From: Sipunculus nudus
Taxonomy: Eukaryota > Annelida > Sipuncula > Golfingiida > Sipunculidae
Assembly (NCBI GenBank): GCA_026874595.1
Contig: CM049312.1
Span: 73,506,429 to 73,570,428 of the forward strand
Reading direction: 5' to 3'
DNA length: 64,000 nt
The position numbers and the translations under genes are program-made. How positions within the stretch are numbered: position 1 is the stretch's first letter; each line of letters begins with the position of its first letter. The notes beneath the pieces are model-generated. The model saw nothing but the letters and a program-made list of their open reading frames with translations, did no database searches and was not told the DNA's origin. Of this stretch, positions 50,824-62,289 are shown in pieces.

Positions 50824-51069
50824 TTATCGTGACTAGGGGCTACTACAAGAAATTGAAACTATTAAAACTGTTAGGAGAGAACTTGATTAGCAGGTCTTCC
50901 ATTCATTGAAAGCTGTGGCGAAATGCGACGTGTTTTTTGCAGGGAAAGTCCTTTGTAGGCGGTCTGTCTGGGTGCGCTTCCAGGTGTCGTCATGCATCAT
51001 GACGCCTTTGCTGTACACAAGGCTAAGCGGGATCGCCACTGTGTTTAAACACATACAAAGCAAAATCAA

Positions 51070-53600
51070 TAAACACAGGTTATATTATTGACATCATCAA
51101 ATACAAAGGACGGAATTTAGAAGGGATTTTATTACGAGTGTTAATGTTTATGCCTGGCATGATTTTATTGTGACACAGAGAAAACTCTTTAGAAGAACCT
51201 TATGCATTTACTTGGGACTAAAGGCCCTCTGCAGTCTGTGTCTGTCCAATGCTAAGTTACTGCTGCAATAACAATGGTCTTGATTGTATAGTGTCTCTGA
51301 AGCGTCTCTGAGCAGATCCTTAATCATTATCTAGAGAGAAGAAAAGACAGAATTTTTAAAGCAAAAGCTTGAGATGGAAAGAATGTTTAAAGACAGATGG
51401 AGAAGGATGAAAGAAAAGAACGACAAACAGAAGAGGGGAAAAAAGAAAACAATGAGAGTAGGAAGAGCAAAGAGTGAAATAAAATAGGACAACGAGAACG
51501 AAAGGAAGAAAGGGAGGAGAAAGAAAGAAAAAGAAATCGGATTAGCAAGAGAAAATGAAGGCATAAGGGAAATAATGAAAACAGTTGGTAGAGAAGGGGG
51601 AATGAAAGAGGGAAAGGAGAAAGAAGTATAAAGAAAGTACATAGAAAGAAAGCTTAGCTACTCTTAGCTCTTTACGGAATTTTTATGGAATTGTGGCTTT
51701 TCCTTATTTGATGTTAAGATCTTTGACTGTGGTATCTCTCATTTAGAAACACTTCTCTATTTAAAACACGTGAACACATGAGAGCAGCTCTTTTCTACCA
51801 AGGACATTTCATGTGGTGTTTCCACATGAAGACTACTCTACTTTTTGCAAGTTATATAAAGCCTCACTGCTACGAACACTTCACTGTTATGGACCGTAGT
51901 ACAGCACCTCACTTAGCCGTGACAAACACGACTCAGTTAGGGCTCTCCTACCGAGTCGTGACACAAGCCAAATTGAACTCCGCACTGCAAGACCAAGCCA
52001 CGCTTTATAACCGTATCTCCGCATAGTCAGCAGGCAGAACGCAGGCAGAAATCTCCCAAATATGCAGAACAATATACGAATATATTGGGTTATTACGGAA
52101 TATTTCACACACATGGTAGGTGTCGTTGGAGAGATAAGAAATTTATTAAAAGGTCTACTGGGTTTTATTAGAAGAGTCAGGATACGTGTAAGCAATGAGG
52201 CGTTGTCAAAAATGACGAAAATATTTGTACCCTCATGGGGCCTTTTAGTGCGTTCTTCAGAGTAAGGCCCCTTTCCCATGCGCGCGTTTGCGCGCTCTGA
52301 AAAAATCGCGCAAGGGTAAATCAGGTATACCTTTTCCATGCACCTAACTTGAATGGGGATATACAGACATACACAAAGCAGAACTGCCCATGGGTTTGAA
52401 AAGTGAGACCATATCAGAGAGTACACATTGATATCGCAGGACTGAACAAGTACAATTGCTACCTGTAAAAATATACTCACCAGCACAGGTAGATTAGGTA
52501 AATAAAGGTAAATTCTCTTTTTTTTTTTAATTTAAATTATATATTTATACTTGTTATAAGGGATATCGCAATAAAAACTATTTAATTTTGTGAAATGTGC
52601 AAAATATATGATTTATGGGTGTAAAATGCACTTATTATCTGGTTACCTGTAATGTACTTTTTCATGTCAAATTAAAATATTTTAACATGTGAAGGCAAAA
52701 ACAAATCGCTGATGGATTTTAAAATAAAAATCTGGAAAATTGTGTCTACTCTGGTTGTAAACATTTCATGCAATAATAACATTTCTGTTTAGTTGGTCTG
52801 TCGCGTTTATGCTGCACAGGTAAAAATCCAGGTGCGACAGGTAGACAGCTGTGCACTTAATCGGTTCGATCAACGATTAGCCTAAATAAACGTTGATATA
52901 TCCAAATCTTTCCATTCGAAAGTGTGCTGATGTACTAAAATGTTAAATAAAAAAATCAAAACAAATATATCTTACATTCGTGAAAACTGTTATTTTCCTA
53001 ATTGAGGGTATCCATATAATTTTCTTTTGTGATACCCGCCTCTCCGCGGCCGACGGTGTTTGAGCGATAATGAGTGAATTGGCTATATATGGCACACAAG
53101 GTACATTAATGAGGCGGTTTGCAGACTTCAGTCGCAGGATTATCCTATCAAGTCAATATAACGAAAAAAATAAAAAAATAAAACATTTATTTGGCAATTA
53201 AGATGCAAGACGACATATCTGTTTGGGCTGTTTTCCTGAACGGTCCAAATCTACCGCGTCATCCCTTGTCCATTGGTGACACACTGACGCTGCAAACTTT
53301 TCACACCCAATCGGATCTACTTTTACATCGGCAAGGTTCACGTGATATGGTCTGGCGTGTTTATTTTGAAAAGTAGTCTTTTAAATGGGCAAGGTTCACG
53401 TGACAGGGTCTGGCGTGTTTATTATGAAAAGGCATCATGAGTTGCGGTGCCGACTGGCGGTCAAATTATTATTGGGGGGGGGGGGGCTGGGGAGTGGTAG
53501 TTGTAGTTTCCTGGAACCATCCCCTCACGTCAAGCCATATATGCATTAGAATGGATTATAACCCGCAGGGATCAGAAACAATGAGAACACAGGTAGTACT
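51070..53600. other. No recognisable gene
   Basis: Apart from the purine tract, nothing coding is recognised. At 52264 a possible element end (ggccctttcccatgcgcgc-like) resembles the style of the Harbinger-like termini and of 4935-4960, but no partner was found. Confidence 0.4.
51331..51655 (+). repeat. Purine-rich (GAAA) low-complexity tract
   Basis: The plus strand is almost all A and G for about 300 bases (aaagaaaagaacgacaaacag, gggaggagaaagaaag, etc.). The minus-strand frame through it (Ser/Phe-rich) is not a gene. Confidence 0.85.
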
Positions 53601-53633
53601 AGTAGAGCAATAATTTATTACATACATAATATA

Positions 53634-56600
53634 CAGTCGGTCCTGCTGATTGTATATCGTATAATTGTATATCCCGTTTAATTGTATAAAATAATGAAAA
53701 CCATAATCTTTTCCGATGTCTTCTTAATGAAATTCTACGTTTAAATGAATATCTGATAAATGTATATATCGGGTAATTGTATAGTAAAATCCGTCAATCA
53801 TGCACGACAATCCCGGATATTCATGTGCGACAACGGTCTCACGGACAACTGACCGCCCGGTGTGCTAATTAGCCTTTGATATGCTCGCCCGACAAGTTAG
53901 ACGGGTTACCTCATGGACCACTGACCACTCTTTCTTCAAATTAACCTTTGATATGACTCGAGCCACCGGCTCAAGTGGTTTTCCTCCTTGATAACATGCT
54001 TCATTTAATGTGTGTTTGATGCGTGGTTGCATTATAAACACGGGATACCCTATAAACATAGCCTTTTATTTGAGAGAATTACCTGTACGGTCAATCGGTG
54101 AATAAATTGTGTAATTCATAATAAAATCCGCAAGGATTAATTTTTTTATAGTTTATTCGAGGTATAAATTTGTATTTTGCTGGCCTTAGGTGGCCTCTCA
54201 CCATGATGACGTTTGACAAATTCACGTGATCGGTTTGCAGCCAGCCACGCACACTGCATGGGATCGTACTCACAATGGTTTTGAGTAGAACCGATATCTG
54301 GCAGAAGGATGACGTTTTCCAGAAACTTTTTTTAAGACCACACACGAACAGGTAAACGTGCAGATTTTTTTTAAGTTAAAAAAGGAAGACAAAAAAAGTG
54401 TTATCAAAATCTTTTAGGAATCTTGCTAAACATCGTGACCTTTGACACAATCACATGATCGTTAAGCTGTCAGCCATTTTGCAACATATCTTTTTATAGA
54501 TGACATACACGAACAGGTGAATGCACTGTAATTTTCTATTTCTTTAGTTGAAACAAATAAAATGTTTTATGATAAATCAAAATCCTTGAGGAATCGTATT
54601 AAACCTTTGTCAACATCTGATATGTTCATGTGATCGGTAAGCTGTCAGCCATTGACAGTTAGATCAATTTACATCAATAATAAATGTAAACAGGTGAATA
54701 TACAGTACCGAAGAAGGTGTAGAATTATAAAAAATAAACTAATGAATTGAACCATCATTAAAGTGTACCAAGACCCACTTTTAAATATTAATAATCTGCC
54801 CATATTTCGGTTGTATATACAACAAAGAAATAATTCCATATGATGAAAGTAAGTTCTGTCCCATTGTACCACTATTACACCCTTAATTACAATACAAATT
54901 ATGCCCAAATTCGAGAACTCCCAAAACTGAAAACGCGTTCGGCAACATTCGGCAATAATCGTAGTATGATTCCGTTACATGTGTACAGTGGGAGAAAGTT
55001 GACAAGGTGATGCGATGTAGGCCTAACGTTACTTCAAAACAACAACCAACATGCAACAAAACTTTCAAGAGGCCCATGGACGAATCTGCAATATAATCAC
55101 TGTATATGTATCAGTGTCACTATTATATTCAGCGTGAACTCTTAGACATATCAGTCAGATAGGCACCTAAATTAAAAAATAATGCCCCTCCGACAATTCA
55201 TGTTACAAGGAAAAGAGCCAGGTGATATGCCCTCAGCTGGTCAAGCGGGAGCCGACTGACACTGCACGGGGTAAGTTCGGGATTGAATAAAAAACTGACT
55301 CTAAACTGCACACTGATGATTAATATCAGGAAAATAGTAAAAATGTTATTTCTTAGTTTGTCATATTTTGTCTGAATGTATGCTTGGCCACTTATGTATG
55401 TATCATTGTGTTCAACGGGTGAAGTTGGTGCGTCCTGCACGGGCCCTGAAAACAACGGCCGAACTTGAGTAGCTTAAATTACTTTCTTAAGCAGAATTTA
55501 TTACATTAGTTAACTCTTTCTGCTGTTTCATATGTTGTGTCATGAGAAAAGCATATACATTTAGTTAATTTTAAACACTAAACTTACTGTCTTGATATGT
55601 AAACTATATGAATATATATGAATATTAGCTGATTCGTTCTATACAAAAAAAAAACTTTCTGAAGGCTTCTATTTACCTATAGTAACTTTTTTATAACACA
55701 ATTTCAGATATGCTTCCATTCTGCTGGACAGAATCTTCGCTGAACCAGAATGGAAAATACCTTTCTTGATGACATGTGACATCAGCATACCTCCACCACT
55801 GGCTGCAAATTCACAATAGGGTGACCAAGGGAAGGCCTGTAACATCAAAAACCAGAAAAAGATGCCATCATTGACATACCTGAGAGCAGCGACAATCTCT
55901 TTTTCCTCGTGTCTTTGCCTGATGTCTGACTGACTGTACAAAGTGCTTTCAGGATCCGTCACTGCTGTTCATTTAATTTGTTACTTTTTGCATATGGTAT
56001 ATTAACATGATTTCTGTAAATAACTTGTGATAGGAAGATTTTCCACATCTTTAATAACATTGGTCTTTAATGAACTTTTTTAATTAGTTTAAGGGCAAAA
56101 TTATTTTATGCACTCTTAACTGTATGCCTGCATTATATATAAATAATACATCACACAAAGTTGACATTCATTTCATTCGAACACAGCATGCATAAATATG
56201 GTATTAAGCCAAGCATGGTATAAATCATTTTATTTTATAAAGCTGGCATAAACCCAACATGTTCTTCACCTGGTCCCAGGCCACAAGTCTCTCATATCTC
56301 ATTATAACAGCAGGATGGTAACATCACACAAATTTTCTTCTCAAGAACGCCCAAGCACCATCTCACCAGCTAGCGGTAGGCAGAGTATCTGTACCTCCTG
56401 AAAAGAAATATTTTTCCTATCATATTCACATGTTGGTAGAAATACTTATATAATTTATAAATACATATATAATATGTATGTCTACTATAGTCCCCCCCCC
56501 CCCCCCCCATGAATATTTCGCTTCGCCACCAATGCTCTGTATAAGATGCTGCTAAGATGTCCATTAGCACTGGCCCCGGGTATCACCATTAACCTCGCCA

Positions 56601-57899
56601 GTGCTGTCCGCCTCTGGCTCTAAATCGTATGGCTGGATTTCTCCAGCCTGGTTGATCGACAACTCTTGGTTTGTAACTTTCTTTCTCCTTTCTGGCTGGA
56701 CGGAATAACCTCGGATTCACTGCGTGACCACGCAAAATTCTCGTCAGCCACGTCGTGGTCTTCAACCAACGAGGTGCCTGCCATGTTGAAGAGTGCCAAG
56801 TGTGACGTCAGAGATCCGCATGATTCCTGAAATACCCTACGCTCTTTACACAGCGCTTTACCTATAGGGCTACTTCCTATATCGTAAGGCGCTGTTTGTT
56901 ATGACCTCGTATCCTGCTTTGCAACACCAGAGGGGAGCACTGTATTTTTGTCCAATCAGATGAAACTTTGTGCTGGAAGACAAAGCCAAGCGAGGAATTC
57001 ACGGAGCGAATCATATTCATTTCTTTTTGAGTGACAGCTCATCCCCCAGCGTAACCGTCTAAACAGGCCACAGGCTCAGAGAGGATTGCCCCTGACGTGG
57101 TTTGCTTAGGGCCTTGGGCACATAGGATGCTCGGCCGGTGAGCTGTAATTCAAACGAAACGTAACAATAAAGGCTGCGTGCACACCTCGCTGGCTGGCTT
57201 CAGTTCTGCAGACAACAGATACATGGCTACGCTAACACAGTCATAATGTCATAATCGAATCGGCCGATGATGCGAGAATGCAAAGGGAGCAATTTAAATT
57301 CGACCGGAAACTCATCAAACGGCGCTTGAAGCGTGGCAATGGGCGGAGCCAGGATGCCTGTCGAGTATTTGTTTATTGGCATCTGATTGGTTCTTGTCAC
57401 ATCGTACGCACGTTTATTTCAGTGGACAACAAACCGCCATCTGGTGTCTAAATATATCATAAACGGTCAAAGCTGGCAGCGTGAAAATCAGTTGCTTCTT
57501 TAGAAGCGCAAGATTTCCGCTGCCTCGGGAGCGTAGAAAAACCCGAGTGCTCTATAGCCAAAGCCAGACATCGGTTTATATACGATTTTGCGGAGAAAAC
57601 CTTAGAATTAACTATTTTTCGTAATCTTTCAAAGATTTTAACCCGTGTCAATCGTTTGATCATAATCTTATGCGTGATGACCTAATACTAGATGCGCTCG
57701 GCTCCGCATACACTTTGAATAAAAAAATTCCAAAACAGATAATTCAGAACCCTCTGAAAAATATCTATCTGTAAGCAATCTATAGTATTTTTTGTGATGG
57801 CTTCAACCTTGAAGATTAACACCACGTTTATTTGAATAGCCCGCTTAAAAGAATAAAATCGATTGACAAATACGATATTCAATTAAACGGGACCAACTG
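53634..57899. mobile_element. pogo/Tigger-like element, 4.27 kb
   Basis: The left end is CAGTCGGTCCTGCTGATTG and the right end, inverted, CAGTTGGTCCCGTTTAATTG; both continue with ATATCGTAT. TA flanks both ends (53632-53633, 57900-57901). CAGT termini with a TA target fit the pogo/Tc1-mariner group. No transposase was recognised inside. It does contain exon-like pieces on the minus strand (listed). Confidence 0.6.
55700..57000 (-). other. Exon-like segments inside the pogo-like element
   Basis: Minus strand: an ATG at about 56787 begins MAGTSLVEDHDVADENFAW. An overlapping frame reads VTNQELSINQAGEIQPYD followed by LEPEADSTGEV. At about 55925-55880 there is SDIRQRHEEKEIVAALR before a GTATGT donor, and at about 55839-55793 an acceptor, AFPWSPYCEFAASGG and a GTATGC donor. 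The IQPYxxEP pattern is seen in some transposon-associated animal proteins, but I cannot assign these pieces and they may be chance. Confidence 0.25.
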
Positions 57900-59638
57900 T
57901 ATATGCACATTAATGTAAACAAGTCGTTATGAACAAAATATAAAATAACAAAAAATCAATAATTTTTATTGTTGGAAAGGTGTTTTTAAAATGTGCTATC
58001 GGGGATAATACACATAATACCAAAGTTTATAAACGTGGGAAAACATGAGTATAAATCTCACATAGCTCTTAATCATACACAAGATTGGTAGCAACACCCG
58101 CCACCGTTTTTGCACAGCATCCTTCTGTTTATGTGCTGTGCGATAAAATCACTCATATACAAGTAGTGGTTTGACTGATCTGCCTCAAATTTTGCATATG
58201 TATACAACATGGACAGCTTTCTTGTTTTTTTTTTTTTTTTTTTGGTAGGTAGCACAACCTACATACATATTTGGGCTGCAGACATCCATGCTAATATGCA
58301 ACACACATCGCTCTATTTCCCCTTGCCACTCAATCCATGCCTCACTTCACCCGTCCCACTCTGACCTCGGTGGTAGACGTAGTCGCTTGTCGGCTACCCG
58401 TATTCTAGTTTTAAAATGTACTTGTCCGAAACTTGCAGGTCCGAAACGTCCATTTTGCTGAAATAATAGGGTAGGGCAGGGCAAGACGCCCACCTTAAGC
58501 GGAAACGTTTCCTGATGATTCTTAAACATCTTTAAATCATATTTTTTTATTGTTAACAGTTCAGATATATTAGAGAAAATAAATTCTGATGGGAATTTTG
58601 GCACAATTCAGAATATTTTCGACGAAATCAGGAAAAGTTATATCTTCTGACCACTGGCGTTTTACCCCAGACTTCATTCATTCTCGAGCTTCCATTTATT
58701 GATAACCACAGTGCAAACGCATTTGCCTATAGTACTTTATTTAAGAAAAATTACAGCCCAACATCGAATCGTATGTTATTTTTTTATGCTGAAATACTAG
58801 AAAATGGGTTACACTTTATTTGATGGCCAATTTGCGGAAAACTATAAAAATTCACACATGCATGCCTCATTCATTCGGTAACTCACAAAGTAACACAAAG
58901 CCTTCATGAAGAAACGCTTAGAATGATGTAATCAGGAAAAATATTTTGTCTATTCTTTCATTCCATCAGTCCAGTTTTGCTTCATACAAAAGTTTCCCAG
59001 CAAAAACATCCCTGCACAGTCACATTACCTCCCATACAGCTGCCTGTTAGGACCTTGTTATGGTTCTGTGTGTGAGTAAGCATGGTCCACGTGTTTTTGT
59101 TTACCATAACCAGGTCGCGTAACCAGAGGTCCGATTTTGTGCATCCGCGACAGATCTCAAACAAAGAGTAGTTCCAACTAGTCCATACATGGACTTTCAT
59201 GTCCTCTGATATATCTCTGCTGGATGGACTTTAAATTACGGTCCTGAATGGACATTACGGCCCATCTGCCGAATGTAAATTCATTGTAGAACCTATTTCA
59301 ACAGATTTGTACGATAGGTACACGGACCTCAGATTAAATGACACGCACCTTTTCTCCATGTATCGGGTCCCTGATACACTGCAACACGCAATGTTTCAGC
59401 CAGCGGGAACATGTATTACATTTTTTGGGCAATGTCAGTCAGGGCATCTCCTGTTTGACAGGTATTGAGGCCCGGGCGATACACGGAGTCCTCTCGCTAT
59501 GTTTAGGTTTGCGCCAGCTAGTGCTCGCGCTAGGTCCTCTCTAGTAAGCCAATCCTTTTAGGGCAATATTTTGGCAGTGACCAATTGATTTCAAAGAGAA
59601 GACGCTGTTCAACATGCTTTATAGGTGATTAGACCCCT

Positions 59639-59890
59639 TTAATTAGATAAAAACCAAGGCTGAGCATCAGGTAACTTGCAAGTCCAAATAGATTCCTCCT
59701 CAGAATTTAAGCTGGACGCTGCTAAGGTCTTTTTGGCGTTTCGGGGAACGCCGAAGTCTCTGGAGGCCTTCTTAAAACTTGCTCCTTCTAAAACAGCTTT
59801 TACAGAGAGTCTTAATGCACCCTGCCACCTCGCGTGGATTTCAAAGTATACGTAAGAGCCATCTGAAAAGTGAGACAACATTTTAACCAT
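59639..59890 (-). pseudogene. psq-type helix-turn-helix relic of a pogo-like transposase
   Basis: An 83-codon frame contains ALRLSVKAVLEGASFKK followed by ASRDFGVPRN. This is the layout of the N-terminal psq/CENP-B-type HTH of pogo/Tigger transposases, which binds the terminal repeats. After VPRN the expected helix is lost and no DDE domain follows within the element, so only a fragment remains. Assignment rests on pattern memory. Confidence 0.5.
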
Positions 59891-59895
59891 TTTCT

Positions 59896-59897
59896 CT

Positions 59898-59929
<32 letters not shown>

Positions 59930-59989
59930 ACACCATCATACATATTACACACACACACACACCCTCCCTCACACACACCGCACACCCTC

Positions 59990-60038
<49 letters not shown>
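59896..60038. repeat. Compound microsatellite (CT)n-(CA)n-(TA)n
   Basis: CT-rich run at 59896-59930, then CA with CCCTCC interruptions, then TA up to 60038. Confidence 0.95.
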
Positions 60039-60170
60039 CCTGTGTTATAAGACAATTCGCATGTCTTAATTCACAAGTGGTCTTATTACACAGGTCAGTT
60101 AAAACCAATGCTTTTTGTTCACTCAAATGTTGTCTTAATAGACAGGTAATCTTTCAGACAGGTTAAACTG

Positions 60171-60171
<1 letters not shown>
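60035..60171. mobile_element. Solo CAG-type element end
   Basis: Inverted, it begins CAGTTTAACCTGTCTGAAAG next to TA at 60172. Internal 'acaggt' and 'gtcttaat' motifs repeat in both orientations (60041-60160). This is the style of a Tigger-type terminus, but no second end was found. Confidence 0.35.
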
Positions 60172-60235
<64 letters not shown>

Positions 60236-60346
60236 TATGTATGGGTATATATATAAATATATATATATATATATGTATTTTCATATATTATTTATATTTA
60301 TATACATTTTTATTTATTTATTCATATATATACATATTTATTTATT

Positions 60347-60389
<43 letters not shown>

Positions 60390-60411
60390 TATATTATATA
60401 TATGTATATGC
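60168..60411. repeat. TA-rich microsatellite region
   Basis: Pure TA at 60180-60233, then degenerate TATAAA/TTTA repeats. The frames through it are artefacts. Confidence 0.9.
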
Positions 60412-61009
60412 AGGTATATCATATCTATGTATAACATAATAAATCAGCAATATATCTGAAAAATAAATATTCACCAAAATATTGCATTCAAATATCAAGT
60501 AAACCTAGCTTTTTCATTATATTTGTACTACCTCGTTTTTAATTTAAAATAAAATTTGTTTTTGGAAAAAAAATCTAACTCCCTCCTTATTATTGCTTAA
60601 AAGGGGTTAACACGCCTCAACAACTACGTGGGCTTTTTGCCTCAAATCACGTGATTCAATTTGACCGGCGCCATGCTGCCACTTCTGTAATCTTCATTCT
60701 GAACAGTCCATTTTAATCATTTCAAGGTTTTATGTATCATTTATTTCAGACTTATCGTAAGTAGATGCCAAAGGTATACCACAGACCACATTTAAAAACT
60801 CATCTATGTTGTAAGCAATACACCACATACCTTTTCGATGACACCAAACGCCGAGCAGCCGCCCTGTTGTTCGCCTCAAGTTCTCAAAACGCCTACCATA
60901 TGGCTTGAAACAACGTGAACGCTTGGTGACGCCAGTTTAATATAACATAAATAGTAAAAGGGGGTGAGCATTTTACCCCGGGGGTGCGTCTTGCCCTGCT
61001 CTACCCCTA

Positions 61010-62280
61010 ATGACTAAGGTAGATATGCAGGACATAAGAGGATCAATATTAAATTTAAAAAATAAACCTCTATTCATACTCCCAAACTTTGCGCAGGTTT
61101 GCATTGGGCCTGTAGGCCTTGTTAGTTAATGAAAATATGTTAATATTTAAAATAATTATTCATCTTATCATATGATATCGGTAAAACATGGTTTTCCAGT
61201 TCCAATACATGACACAGTTAGGTCACGCAGATCACGTGCATGGTGTCTGTCAGACGCGTCAATCAGTCGGACGGCGATCATTGGTCACACGTTAAACCAA
61301 TAAAAAAAGGGATAATACATGATTTTGGAAATATTTAACGGAAGTTAAATCTGTAAACAGATTGCACTTGGTTTTGTCACAGGGATTGATTGCCAACATT
61401 TAGTGATTTACCGATTTCTGATTAATTTAGCGCAAGTGTCTGATTTTAATCTCGAAGCCGGCATGTTACCAGGGCCCACGTAATAAGGCCACGTGAGGGA
61501 AAGTCAGTCATTTTTTTCCAACAAGTCGGCGTTCGCGCCAGTTTAAATCTTGGTCACATGTTACAACTCTTGACGTTTCGCTCTTTCATTTAAGTACGAA
61601 TATGATGGATGACAATAGATATTCCTTCCCAAAAAAACTTGCCCAAATACGGGTATGTAAAATGAGCTTTAGCGGGCGTGAAGCGGATGCCTTGAATTCT
61701 ACGCCTGTGACAAATTGCGCGCCCTGGCGGACGTTATTGGAGTTTAAAGCCTTAAGGTCCGTCAGGGTAATTAGTCAGACCCTGTCTAGCAATAGCATGG
61801 GCACCCGTCAAATCAACTGAATCGTTATGGGAGTACAGGTACCCAAGGCCACTGATCCTCAGTTGTACTAATAATAGAGTACCCTGAGGGTCAGTGGCTC
61901 ATGGGGCTTCTTAACTGCATTATGCAATTTATGTATTTATTTCATGAATACTCCCACATCATATAAATCTTCAAGAAAACAGGAGAACATAAATCCTGTA
62001 CCGGACAAAAATTCCTATAAAATCAAATATTGTGGGTGTGACAGGGAAAATTGTGCATTCCGGGGGGGGGGGGGGGAGAGATAATAATAATATATTTGAA
62101 TGAACAAGAAATTTCGCTGAAATTCCTGGTTTAGTACCTAAACTGTACTTTAAATTTAGCTTCCCTTGGCTTGACAGTTGTTCCTAAAGATGGGGCAATC
62201 ACCAGGTGGCGCGTAAGATGCATCATTCTCTATACAGAACCTATATCATGAATGTCAAGGAAAAATACAACATATCTTAA
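61010..62280. other. No recognisable gene
   Basis: Apart from the hairpin and a G homopolymer at 62061-62075, nothing coding is recognised. 'aaaatcaaatattgt' followed by 'gacagggaa' at about 62020 also occurs near 14105, a weak dispersed repeat. Confidence 0.4.
61848..61900. repeat. Strong inverted repeat (hairpin)
   Basis: Arms GCCACTGA.CCTCAG.GTACT and AGTAC.CTGAGG.TCAGTGGC pair over about 20 positions around a loop of roughly eight bases (aataatag). It could be a MITE core or a structured transcript. Confidence 0.7.
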
Positions 62281-62289
62281 CTCTGCGCT

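Larger units (their letters stand above)
58469..61007 (-). mobile_element. pogo-like element with psq HTH relic, 2.54 kb
   Basis: The left end GGGTAGGGCAGGGCAAGACG and the right end, inverted, GGGGTAGAGCAGGGCAAGACG (20 of these bases) are near-perfect inverted repeats. TA lies just outside both (58467-58468, 61008-61009). Inside is a helix-turn-helix relic on the minus strand (59639-59890). Long CT, CA and TA microsatellites at 59896-60411 have expanded its middle. Confidence 0.6.

Noticed and set aside
51331-51642. 103-codon Ser/Phe-rich minus frame
   Set aside because: Complement of a purine-rich low-complexity tract.
59330-59560. Minus-strand piece with KDWLTREDLARALAGANLN
   Set aside because: Open for about 40 codons only, no family recognised, and no link in frame with the nearby HTH relic.
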